Part shown: positions 1 through 9,479 of the stretch, piece by piece | Layout of the letters: every line of letters begins with the position of its first letter | Numbering within the stretch: position 1 is the stretch's first letter | Assembly (NCBI GenBank): GCA_029204225.1 | Contig: CM055103.1 | Span: forward strand, 49,457,756 to 49,521,755 | DNA length: 64,000 bases | Reading direction: 5' to 3' | Source: Diphasiastrum complanatum | Lineage: Eukaryota; Streptophyta; Lycopodiopsida; Lycopodiales; Lycopodiaceae | The notes under the pieces: generated by a model | Told to the model about the DNA's origin: nothing | What the model saw: the letters and a program-made list of their open reading frames with translations, nothing else | The model's database searches: none | Made by a program: the position numbers and the translations under genes

Positions 1-330
1 AGAAGTACATCAACTTGATGTACAGACAATTTAGATGTTGTCTTTTGAGTTCGACATGACAGACCTTGATGAAGCTCACTTCTGTCTAGGCATTCAAATC
101 CATAGAGACAGAGCGAGACGACTGATATATATTACTCCACAAAGGTATCTTCACAATGTCCTCATCAAATACAATCCGATTAATTGCAAGTTAGCTCACT
201 CATTGATGGATTCAGGCCTGCGATTGTTGAAGGACCAATGTCCTCAGACTAAGCATGAAGAGGAGCAGATGAGAGAATATCCCTATCGATCGATACTTGG
301 ATCTCTCATGTATGCAATGGTCTGCACAAC
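1..330 (+). mobile_element. Copia RT/RNase H-junction fragment (deletion derivative, copy 1)
   Basis: The translation runs from the RT motif LDVQT straight into LSFEFDMTDLDEAHFCLGI, the segment that in Copia RT lies after the catalytic YVDD, and ends at the start of the RNase H connection (ILGSLMYAM). About 130 residues of the RT palm, YVDD included, are therefore absent. The same junction occurs in the inverted copy at 20640-20990 with only scattered mismatches. The element runs off the left edge of the window. It is not coding-competent. Identity to the second copy stops near base 330, where unrelated DNA starts. Confidence 0.85.
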
Positions 331-2709
331 CTCAGCTGTGCAACGGCGCCGAAGCGAGTGTTTACAAAGTTCTTGTTCAACAAATAGATAGTAAGATAGT
401 TCTTTATAGATTTTAAACATCGCCTTCCACTTATTGCATGTTCATTTATAAACGAAGTGGATAAGTAATGATTATTAGAGCAATACAAGAAGGGATACAG
501 GTTTAGTGTTTTCCTTGGCGGCAATGCAACTGGCCTTGTAGATTCCTTTGCAGTTCCTGGAATAGTTAAACCAAACAGGTTTTGCATAGACTTATGATAG
601 TTTAAGAAACAGGCAGATCAAGCACCATTGGGCATGGAGTAAAAAAATAAGGTATGCAACATCACCTTGTATGAATCCAATTTGGGGCAAATGATCCAAG
701 CTACCAGTTTTACCATGCCCTTTAATCCGACTCAAGGCTCCACATTCCATTTAGGGTTTTAACATAGGAAAGTGATAGAGTGTGGAACACGTATTTTCAA
801 TAGTCTGTATGTTTTCTCATAGAGACTTTTTTTCGGAATTAGGGCAAAAGCAAAGGCCTCTTACCTTTCAAGATTGATGTTTAACGACAAGGTACAATCC
901 ATATTAGGTCAAATGAGGAGAGACTTTGAAATGCTAACAAATGGCTTGTAATGGACAAACATCCAAAATGCTTCTAAAAGATAATGACACTCACTACCTA
1001 TCAATGTTTAGAGGGACTCAAACGGCCTATAGGCAATTTCCAACCAATCAAGATAGGGATGGGAAGAAAGCAAATTGTTAAATGGTTGTAGGCTATGACA
1101 ATATCACAGGTAGGTTTAGTATAGAGGCTAGGCAGGTCTGGCCACAAGTAAAACAAAGAATAAAAGGTAGGGCAACAGAAACCACACAAAGCCTCAAGAC
1201 ATAGGTTAGGCTTTCAAGTCTCCAATGCTATAATCACAAATAACAATAGTTGGCATTTGAACCTGGGTTCCCTCCACAATACACTTCTTGTACCTCAAAG
1301 GCATTGATTCTTGGTTGTAGGAATTTCCAGATCACAATACTGCATAAGGTCTGATACAGACAGGCTCTCTCATAGGCAAGTAACCAAACTAGCGCTTATT
1401 GTTTGGTGGCCAATCAAACTACCATAATCTCACACCTCACATCTGGCAGATTGCAATGAGCAGAGAGATCGCAGATAGAGGTTGTGGACGGGTGGGCGTA
1501 GAGGGAGCCGGAGATAGGAGCCGGAGGGCACGGAGCAACCAGGGCAGCGATGAAGTATAAGCAGGGCTAGGTAGGTTAGGGACCGTAGACAGGATCGCGG
1601 CAGTAGGGAAACCACGCGGCCAGGCAGGAAAGCGTTCCCACAGCAGGGCAGGGAGAGGGGAGAGTCAACGGGCCGCAGGCAGAGTCGCGAGCAAGCAAGC
1701 GAGGAGGGAGCGGGGCAGACAGCAGGATGCAGGTAAGCAAGGAGCCGTGTGAGCAGGGCACACTAGCATGGACAGAGCAGGGCGCAGATCCGTGGGTAGG
1801 GAAAAGAAGCGTTTCAGGTGAGGGGAATAGATTAGCAGATGCGCAGGGTTTCTTTTTCCCTTCACGTAGGCAGAAATCAGGTAGCAGATGTAGATGGACT
1901 GGTTGTAGGTAGGCTTAGGAGCGACCTTCAAATGGTCTGCAAATCAAGTGAAAAAAAGCTGCTGGTGAGGGAAAAGCCCATGCAAATCAAGGAGGTAAGG
2001 AGCCGCAGGGTGGAAGGGAGCCATTAGAAGCAATGGACCAGGGTTTTGGGGGGGGATCATGTGTTTGAATACCCAGGCAGCGACTGGCAGAGTAAGAAAA
2101 TTGACTCTTTTTCACGTTGAACAAGGCAGAAGTTAACATGGTTTGAAATAGATAGCTTTTGGAGTAAGCTTATGATCTTTGGGTGACCAACAATGGCAAA
2201 GCTTTTAGATGAACAGAGCAGAACACTGATTTGCAGTTCAAGAATACAATCACAAGTGATTCACAGACTTCTCAGACTTAAAAAACACAATTAATTACAA
2301 ATAGAATCACAAAAAAGTGCTCCAAACAACTGTAAGACAAGGAGACAACAATCTTCCAAGCCTTAGATCTTTCTAATTAAGGTGACAAAGCTTTCCACAA
2401 TTCCACAGCCTGCAACCACAATGTTAGAAGCCACAAGAAACAACACCAAATCTGATCCAACAAAAAAAATGATGAAAACACAATGCTAAAGAATAAGAAG
2501 CAGATTAATAGCAATGAAAGTGAAGTAGTTTGCAGCAAAGGCAAAACACAGAAGTTAGAGTGGAAGGCACCAGGCAATGATCTGCCTCTTTTCCTTTACT
2601 CTTCCTTGTCTCTGTGGGATTGAGCACAAACTGAAAGTGGAGGAGATGGGAGGCACCAAGCAAAACAGCTTTTACTCCTTCCCTTTCTCTCCAAACTTCT
2701 CCACACAAG
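331..2709. other. Non-coding stretch, no gene recognised
   Basis: No ORF here resembles a known family. Bases 1430-2030 are G-rich on the + strand with many short GGCAGG/GGAG runs. On the minus strand 1252-1263 reads GGTTCAAATGCC, close to a Pol III B box, but the possible A box upstream is poor, so a tRNA-derived SINE is only a weak possibility. Bases 2220-2560 are AC-rich and look like decayed intergenic DNA. Confidence 0.5.
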
Positions 2710-2750
2710 TTTTTTTTTTTTTTTTTTTTTTCTCTCTCTCTCTCTCTCTC
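2710..2750 (+). repeat. poly-T followed by (CT)n microsatellite
   Basis: About 22 T followed by ten TC units. Read on the minus strand this is (GA)n followed by poly-A. Short ORFs overlapping it (runs of F/S/L or K/R/E) are artefacts of the repeat. Confidence 0.95.
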
Positions 2751-3255
2751 CAAGAAGATGACAATGACAATGGGAATGTTGTCCCACACCCCTCCTTGTA
2801 TGTAGGAGCTCAATGGGCTGGAGGTGCACCCCTTCAGAAAATGGGACACCTCCTTATGACTTTTCAAAAATTGACTCTAAAAATAGGGCACTGGCCCAAA
2901 TTTGTTTTTTAGCACCTAACTTGGCCTCAACTTGCAATTTCAAAGCCAAGTCGGGTCCTATTTACGGTTTTAGTTTTTATGGACTCACAGCCAAGTTTTT
3001 AGTTACTAGTACTGTATTACGAAAACACCTGACACCTCCTAGTCCTGACAAACCCAGAAACTAGGGGCATAGGCCGCATAATGAAATTTTCATACAACGT
3101 AAATTAACAAATGAATAGTATTTTAATAGCAGTGCAATCAGCCATTATGGGCCGTTTACGCGTCGTTTTTAAGCAGTTCTGCATTGGTGTAATAGCGCAC
3201 GACGATGATTTTTCATTGAAGATAGCTTGAAAAAGGGGTCCTTTTCCCCGCAAAC
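2751..3255. other. Non-coding flank left of the H3 element
   Basis: No recognisable coding sequence. The last part (3130-3255) has several CG-containing words (for example TTTACGCGTCG), unlike the CpG-poor DNA around it. It may belong to the element that starts at 3256 or be its insertion flank. Confidence 0.4.
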
Positions 3256-3652
3256 AGTTCTTAGCAAATTATTATTAGTCTAGCTGTTTAGTCTTGCCTT
3301 TTGCGACTAATTCGCGACTGATTATCAGTCGAGCTCAGTCTAGCTCTTCGCGAATCATTCGCGACAGATAATTTGTCTAGCTGTTCGTGACAAATTATCT
3401 TTCTGATGTTTTGTTGCTTAATGTTTGGCTACGTAATCAGATCGACCGTGATTTCTATCACTTATGTTCTGTTCGTGTCTGATAGGCGTAGTCATGCTTA
3501 GGGAAAGAGTAAGATAGCTCATTCCGCTGCGCACGAACACTTTCTGTTCGAGTTCGTTTCTTTTTCGAGTTTCGAGTTCGCTTCTTTTTGTGTTCGTTAC
3601 TTTTCGAGCTATTTTAGTTTCTCACACTCACACACCTCTTTCTCCAACGGGA
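3256..3652 (+). repeat. Left ~400-bp direct repeat of the H3 element
   Basis: It aligns along its whole length with 9070-9476 at roughly 90% identity by eye. It is rich in small palindromes built from TTCGCGAA, GTCTAGCT and ATTCGCGAC, and ends with a CACACTCACACA stretch and CTCTTTCTCCA. The right copy begins TG and ends CA, as an LTR would, but no primer-binding site follows the left copy. An open reading frame enters the unique region from the right end of this repeat. Confidence 0.75.
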
Positions 3653-3976
3653 TGAAGTTGTCGCTGATTTCAACATACTTGCTCACTGTGAGTTGATGTC
3701 AAGTTTTAATCGATTTACTATAGTTTTCTTCTTGAATTTTTGACCCATTGTGATTTTGCAGATATTTTTCCATTCAATGTTCAAGAATGGCAAAGTGTGA
3801 AATCGCTCACAGGAAATTATGTTGTTGTGCATGCTACATTCGGAGAATTAATTTACAAGGGGATAGTCCCATCGGACCTAAAACAAAGGAGGATATTTTT
3901 TTTTGATCGTATGTATGAAGTGCCAAAGAGGTCCACGGGGCATGGAAAACTAGTACCTATCCTTGTCCCTGAGTAA
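3648..3976 (+). CDS. Unrecognised spliced ORF at left end of the element
   Basis: I do not recognise the protein. An intron at 3688-3761 (GTGAGT donor, TTTTGCAG acceptor, 74 bp) joins DEVVADFNILAH to IFPFNVQEWQSVKSLTG with the phase preserved (one base left of the intron, two right). The joined frame then stays open to TAA at 3974-3976. There is no in-frame Met in the shown part; the frame is open upstream into the direct repeat. The second exon is rich in aromatic and basic residues (RRIFFFDRMYEVPKRSTG). It may be the first exons of a longer gene reaching the ORF at 4242. Confidence 0.4.
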
Positions 3977-4241
3977 ATTTCCAAGATTGGCCTTCCATAG
4001 ACAAAATAACCCAAGAGTTCACAAAAGTGCAATTATGGCAAGAAATCCAATCATGCTCGAAATTCACATTTGGATCAAAATTTGTGTATACTTCCATGTT
4101 CGTACCAGTCACAGTCTTTCTGACTCTATTCAAGACTTTACCTTCATTAGAAGCAAAGTAATGTGGACATGCAAATCGCCTGACACTCAAGTGCTTGATA
4201 ATGTGTTTAATATGTGTTGGGATACCAAGCAAGAATAACAT

Positions 4242-4676
4242 ATGGGAGACCTTTTGGAATGCAGGATTTTGAAAGACACTCTAAAAATTCGATATCACAT
4301 TTTTAGACAAACATGTGCTTTTAGTTTTGTTTATCAAAGATGGAAATATTCGCACGGTACATGGAATCCTCTAGATGCAGCAGTAGATGAGTGTGACCAA
4401 TTGGAAATTTCCATTTGCATGCATGAAGATGATTTACGAAACATACAGACGGATGCAAAATGGACATTACAAAATCTAAGATCCTTAATTCTACTAACAT
4501 TTGCTGATGTCCATGAAAGCTTCAAGTTCAACCTAAATAGAAATGGGATAAGTCAAATTCTAAAGTTCAAATGTATCAGATATCATGATAAACCTTATGC
4601 CATGACTAAAACAATTGTTTCACCTTGCAGATTACCAAACGATCAGAGAAAAAGTATTTGTGCAGTTCGTGCATAA
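4242..4676 (+). CDS. Unrecognised 144-residue ORF
   Basis: It is open from ATG at 4242 to TAA. Notable segments are SFVYQRWKYSHGTWNPLDAA, an acidic DECDQLEI segment and TFADVHESFKFNLNRNG. No signal peptide, membrane segment or family motif was recognised. It lies on the same strand between the spliced ORF at 3648 and the histone-like ORF at 4912, and could be an exon of one long transcript. A TTGCAG at 4624-4629 could be a splice acceptor inside it. Confidence 0.35.
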   Translation: MGDLLECRILKDTLKIRYHIFRQTCAFSFVYQRWKYSHGTWNPLDAAVDECDQLEISICMHEDDLRNIQTDAKWTLQNLRSLILLTFADVHESFKFNLNRNGISQILKFKCIRYHDKPYAMTKTIVSPCRLPNDQRKSICAVRA

Positions 4677-4911
4677 GCCCGACGGTGTTGAAACTAGATT
4701 TTAAATGACTAAAAACCAATGTGGTCACATGAATGAACATGTCAAAATTGTCATTCGCATGCAAAAATATAAAAGGGACATTTCAATTTCATTTCCGACT
4801 TTCACTCGAAGAGGAGTTCTTTTTTGCTTTAGTATACTTTCAAGTTTTTCGTGCATATGAGTGTAGTTTTGACGACCTCCTACAATTTGAAGGGCTACAA
4901 CCCTCGGATAA

Positions 4912-5538
4912 CAACCCGTCGACCAACAACAAAACAGAGGATCCGGCCAGAGGGTCCGCTTTGCTGCACAACAATCACCATGGCAGGATAGGCGGCTAGA
5001 CATGATGCAACCTCCTCCAAGGCATCCCGCTCAGCGTCGCAAAGGAGTTCCTAAATTCATGGAGGAAATACACCACTATCGGAATAGCACAGAACTCCTC
5101 ATGCCAAGAGCACCGTTCCTTAGAACGGTCAAGGAAATCATGGACGGGTGCAGCCTTCGGCTGAGAGTCACTAGCGGTGCTATAGATGCATTGCAAGAAG
5201 CAACAGAGGCAACATTAGTGGGCATCTACGAGGATGCGAATTTGTGTGTTGCTCATGCCAAGCGTGTGACATTAATGCTACGCGACCTCAGGCTAGCAAT
5301 GCAGACTAGGATAATGTCTTACATATACATACTGTGGCATGTCCCCATCAAAACATTAATGTCAAGCGATCTCAGGCTAGCGATGCGGATTAGGAGAATG
5401 CAAAGTCTTAGATATAGAGACTGTGAGCATGTCCCCGTCAAAACTATACCATGTAACAAAATTTTGGAATACAATCCCAATGGGGAAATTTTTGTTAAGC
5501 ATTTGCAATTCCGTAATGAGAGTATGTTTTCAATTTGA
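4912..5538 (+). CDS. Highly divergent histone H3-like protein
   Basis: The histone fold of H3 is recognisable end to end. The alphaN region reads EEIHHYRNSTELL (H3 has the same STELL). It is followed by PFLRTVKEI (alpha1), a loop of H3 length, then ALQEATEATLVGIYEDANLC and HAKRVTLM (alpha2-L2), and RDLRLAM (alpha3). The spacing between alpha1 and ALQEA equals that of canonical H3, so the extra loop-1 residues typical of CENH3 are absent. The first Met is at 5002, but the frame is open from 4912 and gives a Gln/Arg-rich N-terminal tail (QQQNRGSGQ). After the fold a duplicated alpha3 segment and about 50 unrelated residues follow. By eye roughly half of the core residues match H3, and no stop interrupts the fold. 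An old H3 pseudogene is the main alternative, but an unbroken yet strongly diverged fold argues for a separate lineage. Confidence 0.7.
   Translation, partial: QPVDQQQNRGSGQRVRFAAQQSPWQDRRLDMMQPPPRHPAQRRKGVPKFMEEIHHYRNSTELLMPRAPFLRTVKEIMDGCSLRLRVTSGAIDALQEATEATLVGIYEDANLCVAHAKRVTLMLRDLRLAMQTRIMSYIYILWHVPIKTLMSSDLRLAMRIRRMQSLRYRDCEHVPVKTIPCNKILEYNPNGEIFVKHLQFRNESMFSI
5281..5445 (+). repeat. Tandem duplication of the H3 alpha3-coding segment
   Basis: Two adjacent copies of about 85-90 bp each contain CTCAGGCTAG (5287 and 5371) and CATGTCCCC (5338 and 5428). At protein level DLRLAMQTRI...HVPIKT is followed by DLRLAMRIRR...HVPVKT. The second copy (LAMRIRR) is closer to the H3 ending LARRIRG than the first is, so the ancestral C-terminus is probably in copy 2. 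Confidence 0.75.
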
Positions 5539-5564
5539 TGTACAAGGTAGTGTAGATGTTGTAT

Positions 5565-5690
5565 GATGGAGCGCGAGATATTCATCTCTAACTTAGTCAA
5601 ACGATGCAATTTCGCGCTCCTGCGCGATCACAAAGAAGCGCGAAATTGCATTGTTTGACTAAGTCAGACTTAAATAACTCGCACTCCATC
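5565..5690. repeat. Palindrome A (hairpin)
   Basis: The outer stem GATGGAGCGCGAG pairs with CTCGCACTCCATC. The inner arms, around AATTTCGCGCTCC/GCGCGAAATTGCA and GTTTGACTAAG, pair almost perfectly with a small loop near 5620-5635. It lies 27 bp after the stop of the H3-like ORF and could act as a 3'-end or recombination structure. It shares words (GCGCGAAATT, GTCAAACG) with palindrome C. Confidence 0.85.
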
Positions 5691-5933
5691 GTGATTGTCT
5701 ATGATGAATTTCCATTCCAGCATATGCAGTTCTACAATGTTGAATCCAATGTCCATTTTACATTAGAGAAAATTTGGCTTTGAAAAGGGACCATTGCCAT
5801 GTAGGATGACAAATTTCTTGCAGTGTAAAATACAAAAACAAAATCTTTTCATGCCCGTTGTCCTACCCATGGTTAACCATTCTGTGAATAATATAGTCTC
5901 TGGCTATAAGAAAAAAATTGTAACTTTTGAGTG

Positions 5934-6250
5934 ACAGCTCGGATTGAGACGATTACAGTGCCATCAAAAAGCCCTCGACGAGAGCTTTCAACGACATCCA
6001 ACATGACCCAGTTTTGAGCTACAGTTAAAAAGATATTTGCAGTCAAAGTTTTGTCCGATCAAAGTCAACAGTCAACCGTGCACAAGTCCGATATCAGATT
6101 GACCTTTGACTTTGACCGAACAAAACTTTGACTGCAAATATCTTTTTAACCATAGCTCAAAATCGGGTCATGTTGGGTGTCGTTGGAAAGCTCTCGTCGA
6201 GGGCTATCTGATGGCACTATAATCGTCTCAATCCGAGCTATTGTTCAAAA
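5934..6250. repeat. Palindrome B, long inverted repeat (~125-bp arms)
   Basis: The left arm 5934-6058 and right arm 6113-6250 are near-perfect reverse complements. For example AGCTCGGATTGAGACGATTA at 5938 matches the complement near 6242, and AAAGATATTTGCAGTCAAAG matches on the inner side. The loop of about 55 bp is GTCAAC/GACTTTGAC-rich. Shorter matching words lie outside it (CATTAGAGAAAATTTG at 5761 and its complement at 6313), so the symmetry extends beyond the arms. Confidence 0.9.
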
Positions 6251-6360
6251 TTTACACAGTTTCTATTTGAGTTGCACACTATAATGTAGATAAAATTTTT
6301 GCCTTTTGTGCTCAAATTTTCTCTAATGTATGCATGATAGCAGAGGACATATTTACGGTT

Positions 6361-6492
6361 CATGGTAGAGTGCAAATTCTGGACGTTTGACTAGGTCAAA
6401 CGTTAAAGTTTTGCGCTCCTCTGTAATCACGTAGGAGCGCGAAATTCTGACGTTTGATCTAGTCAAACATCTGGAAATCGCGCTCTACCGTG
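6361..6492. repeat. Palindrome C (hairpin)
   Basis: CATGGTAGAGTGCAAATT pairs with the GCGCTCTACCGTG side. The inner part has GCGCTCCT/AGGAGCGC and two copies of GTTTGAC..GTCAAAC. It is organised like palindrome A, and its reverse complement resembles A, giving an A-B-C arrangement that is itself roughly palindromic. It lies between the ends of the two convergent gene sets. Confidence 0.85.
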
Positions 6493-6631
6493 ATATTGTT
6501 TGGTGTGTTTTCCCATGACTTGACCTGTTCATATCTTCTACAAATTGTTCAATTTGAGATTCCAAAAAACAATAGCAAATACAACACATTCATACAAGTA
6601 CTAGATAGTGGAAAGATTGCTTTGACAAAAT

Positions 6632-9002
6632 TTAGAACGACATATAATTTTGGAATTGCTTGTACAATTCGATTGTTCTTGCCTTTCTGTCATCTACGAA
6701 TACAGATGGTTTGAGGATTTCCAAGGCGAGGACAGATTCACTAGACTCTCCTAACAATTGGCCTCCTGCAACAATTATCATTAGTCTAGATTCAAAACCT
6801 GAAGACAAATCATTAAGGACCGCCTCCCTCAAGACAAAGTACGTTTTAGAATACCCCTTTGCTAACTCAATTACAGAGATATGTTTTGCATAAATCCTTT
6901 TAGCCTCATCATACAATAATGATACCTTTGGTAGATTGCTCATATTGTGACGGTCATTTGTAATTCCGACAAACATTCATGGCTGCATGGATCGACTTGC
7001 CCAACTTTTGCCACAACGAATTCTAGTGGCCCTCCATTCACTATGCTTTGCGCTAGCATTAGATGAAAACCAAGCTTCTCGTCGGCTCGTATTGGATGTT
7101 CGAATAGCAGATGATAGACCAGATTCTGTTGTGGGTATATTTTCCATGGTCCTATGAATGACCCCCCTATAGAACCATTCAAAACATTCAATGAGTGCAT
7201 TGCTTTTTCTGGTACCTCCACCATGTGTGGTGTGTCTAGAATAGGCCGCTTTGGTCATGTAATGACTCTTTTCCATACCTTGTGTGTTCCATATAGTGAG
7301 TGATCCATAAGTTCTCAGAAACCATGGGGCGTGTGCATAAAGGATGTGTTGCAAGGATCAAATACAATATAGGTTATATGAAGCAATGTAATATCCTCTT
7401 GTATAATATTCATGCATGAAGAAATAGCACATACCATGTAATGAGTGACATGAGTTTTTTCCCAGGCAACAACAAAAATCTAGATGAATTCTTTTGCCTG
7501 TTGCGTGAACAATTCATAATCATTTGCATCTCCTCGATTCATTGTCTCTGACAATTTGTCATACTTCTCCCACACTTTAATTCACAATGTTGCAATGTTG
7601 GCATCAATACTGATGTTAGTTGTACATTCACAAATTTGTTTAAAATATTGCCATTCAATCCCTGCATGATTAGGCAAGAAATGTCTGGCTTTCACACCAC
7701 CCATCGGAACCTTTTCTGGCAAATCTTGTGTCTTGCCACTCACTTTCGTATCCTTCCTTAATTTCACATGACCCCCATGCAATTCCATTTCAGACAAAAC
7801 ACTCTCAAGGTCATTAACGCATTTATCATATCTAGATTTTGTTTGCATTGTCCAAGCATGTACACAATGTAAATATAGTAATTTGTCTAAAACATGTATA
7901 TTTGCATGCATTGTGCATTGTGCATATGTGGACTCTTTCTAGTGGAATGTTTAAGATAGGTCTCTAGTTCTTATTGACATGATGTCAATTTGGTGGAATA
8001 CGTTGGTTGCAACTCAAAATTCCCTTGCTTTGGGCTCTTTCATACATGCAATACAAGCATGTATGTTTAGCATTTGCACCCAATCCACATCCAAACATGC
8101 ACTTCAATGTTTTTAGATCTCCTGCAAGATGCCACTCTACTTTGTATCTATCGTGCCAATGGATAAATGCTGACCATAGATCTGTTCATTTATGACACAG
8201 CCTAGATTGCTTATTTAAAACAACCAATACAAGACCTCATGACTCTCTTTCGGGAGCTCAAAAGTTGCAATCCACCAAATATTTTTTTTTCCGATTGCAC
8301 ACTAAAATTTTTTGTCTCCTGCACTTCGCATGATTATAGAGCACGATTCATTAATGTGATGGTGAGTCGGTCCAATCTACGTCCTTTTACAATTTGGGCC
8401 TCGTCAAGTTTGCACACAAATTGTAATGTGTTGATGCACTCTGCAAAAATAATCGTCAATGAATACAATAGATATGAGGACATATGATCAACGCAACATT
8501 GCAAATCTATCAAACATACCCTCTTGTGTGATTCGATAGTGCTGCACCATATATCTCTGCACCTTGTGTAAATCCAAAAAAACATTGTTGAATTCATTAT
8601 ATTGGAAATGAGTTTCGCTTACACCTTTTCCACCTTTTATGCTCATTGTGTTAGTTATGTGGTGGTATCCCCTCAATAGAGATAGAATCTTAGAATTAAA
8701 ATTCTTTTTTGCAAGTCTATAAGCTTTACGACTCAAACCCCCTTCATCCATCAATTGTACAAATTTTGTTGCATCAACTGGTTTATGTAGGTCAAACATC
8801 AATTGTTTAGCTATTTTGACTCGCATCTTTTCGTTGGTGTGTGAGATTGCATCACAAATTTTGTTTTTCTTTAGAAAGTAATGGAAGTCACTTCCACTCA
8901 AGTATATTCCCATCATATTTCTCATAGTGTCTCTGGTTGCTTTTATGCGACGTTTTCGAGCCCCACCTCCACTTAATCTGATAATAGCTCTGTTGTTCTG
9001 CG
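6632..9002 (-). pseudogene. Broken transposase-like gene of an uncharacterised eukaryotic family
   Basis: Reading leftward, the first block is open from about 9002 (Met at 8925) to 8488 and contains RAIIRLSGGG and DEGGLSRKAYR. Next comes a frame-shifted block with GDLKTL, a Cys pair in TCLYCMYE (8040-8130) and, further on, AWEKTHVTHYM. The final block is HAPWFLRTYGSL, QGMEKSHY, HTTHGGG and FEWFYR (7354-7160). The series DLK...CxxC...(T)xYMH...YGSL...QGxEK matches what I recall of large, poorly characterised DDE-type transposase-like proteins in animals and plants. The name of the superfamily is not certain. Several shifts and stops make this copy inactive unless heavily spliced. Confidence 0.5.
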
Positions 9003-9069
9003 TTCAGATTTGTGTCGATATTGCTATGCTTTTCTTCATTCTGTCCGACTCTCTTGTTGCTCAATTAGG

Positions 9070-9476
9070 TAATCTGTTCTTAGCGAATTATTATTAGTCT
9101 AGTTGTTGATGACTAATATTTAGTCTTGCCTTTCGCGACTAATTCGCGACTAATTATCAGTCGAGCTCAATCTAGCACTTCGCGAATCATTCGCGACTAA
9201 TAATTTGTCTAGTTATTCGTGACAAATTATTCTTCTGATGCTTTGTTAATGTTTGGCTAAGTAATCAGATCGATCGTGATTTTGATCACTAATGTTCTGT
9301 TCGTATCTGATAGGCATAGTCATGCTTAGGGAAAGAGTAATATAGCTCATTCTACTGCACATGAACACTTTTTGTTCAAGTTTATTTCTTGTTCGAGTTT
9401 CGAGTTCGCTTCTCTTCGTGTTTGTTTTTTTTTCGAGCTATTGTTGTTCCTCACACTCACACACCCTCTTTCTCCA
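9070..9476 (+). repeat. Right ~400-bp direct repeat of the H3 element
   Basis: Partner of 3256-3652, with the same order of ATTCGCGAC, CAGTCGAGCTCA, TTCGCGAATCATTCGCGAC and CATGCTTAGGGAAAGAG blocks. It carries an extra TTGATGACTAATA near its left end. It begins TG and ends CA. Just outside its right end the sequence switches to a coiled-coil ORF of another element. Confidence 0.75.
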
Positions 9477-9479
9477 ATA

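Larger units (their letters stand above)
3256..9476. mobile_element. Candidate composite element with H3-like gene, transposase-like gene and central palindromes
   Basis: The boundaries are proposed from two direct repeats of about 400 bp (3256-3652 and 9070-9476) that diverge from one another just after CTTTCTCCAA. The left half carries rightward ORFs (3648-5538) and the right half a leftward gene (about 9002 down to 6632). Their 3' ends face each other across three palindromes (5565-6492). The rightmost repeat abuts, and its reading frame runs into, a coiled-coil ORF of a different element, which suggests insertion there. I could not find a convincing target-site duplication. The pieces may not all belong to one unit; the repeats could also be two related solo repeats. 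Confidence 0.5.

Noticed and set aside
1225-1330. tRNA or SINE on the minus strand
   Set aside because: The B-box-like word is acceptable but no convincing A box or tRNA fold is present.
4912-5538. Centromeric H3 (CENH3) identity for the histone-like ORF
   Set aside because: Some residues look CENH3-like (PFLRTVKEI, RVTLM), but the loop-1 segment has canonical H3 length, without the extra residues usual in CENH3. I leave it as divergent H3.
3256-9476. Ordinary LTR retrotransposon
   Set aside because: The direct repeats suggest LTRs, but there is no primer site, no polypurine tract, no gag/pol, and the genes converge.
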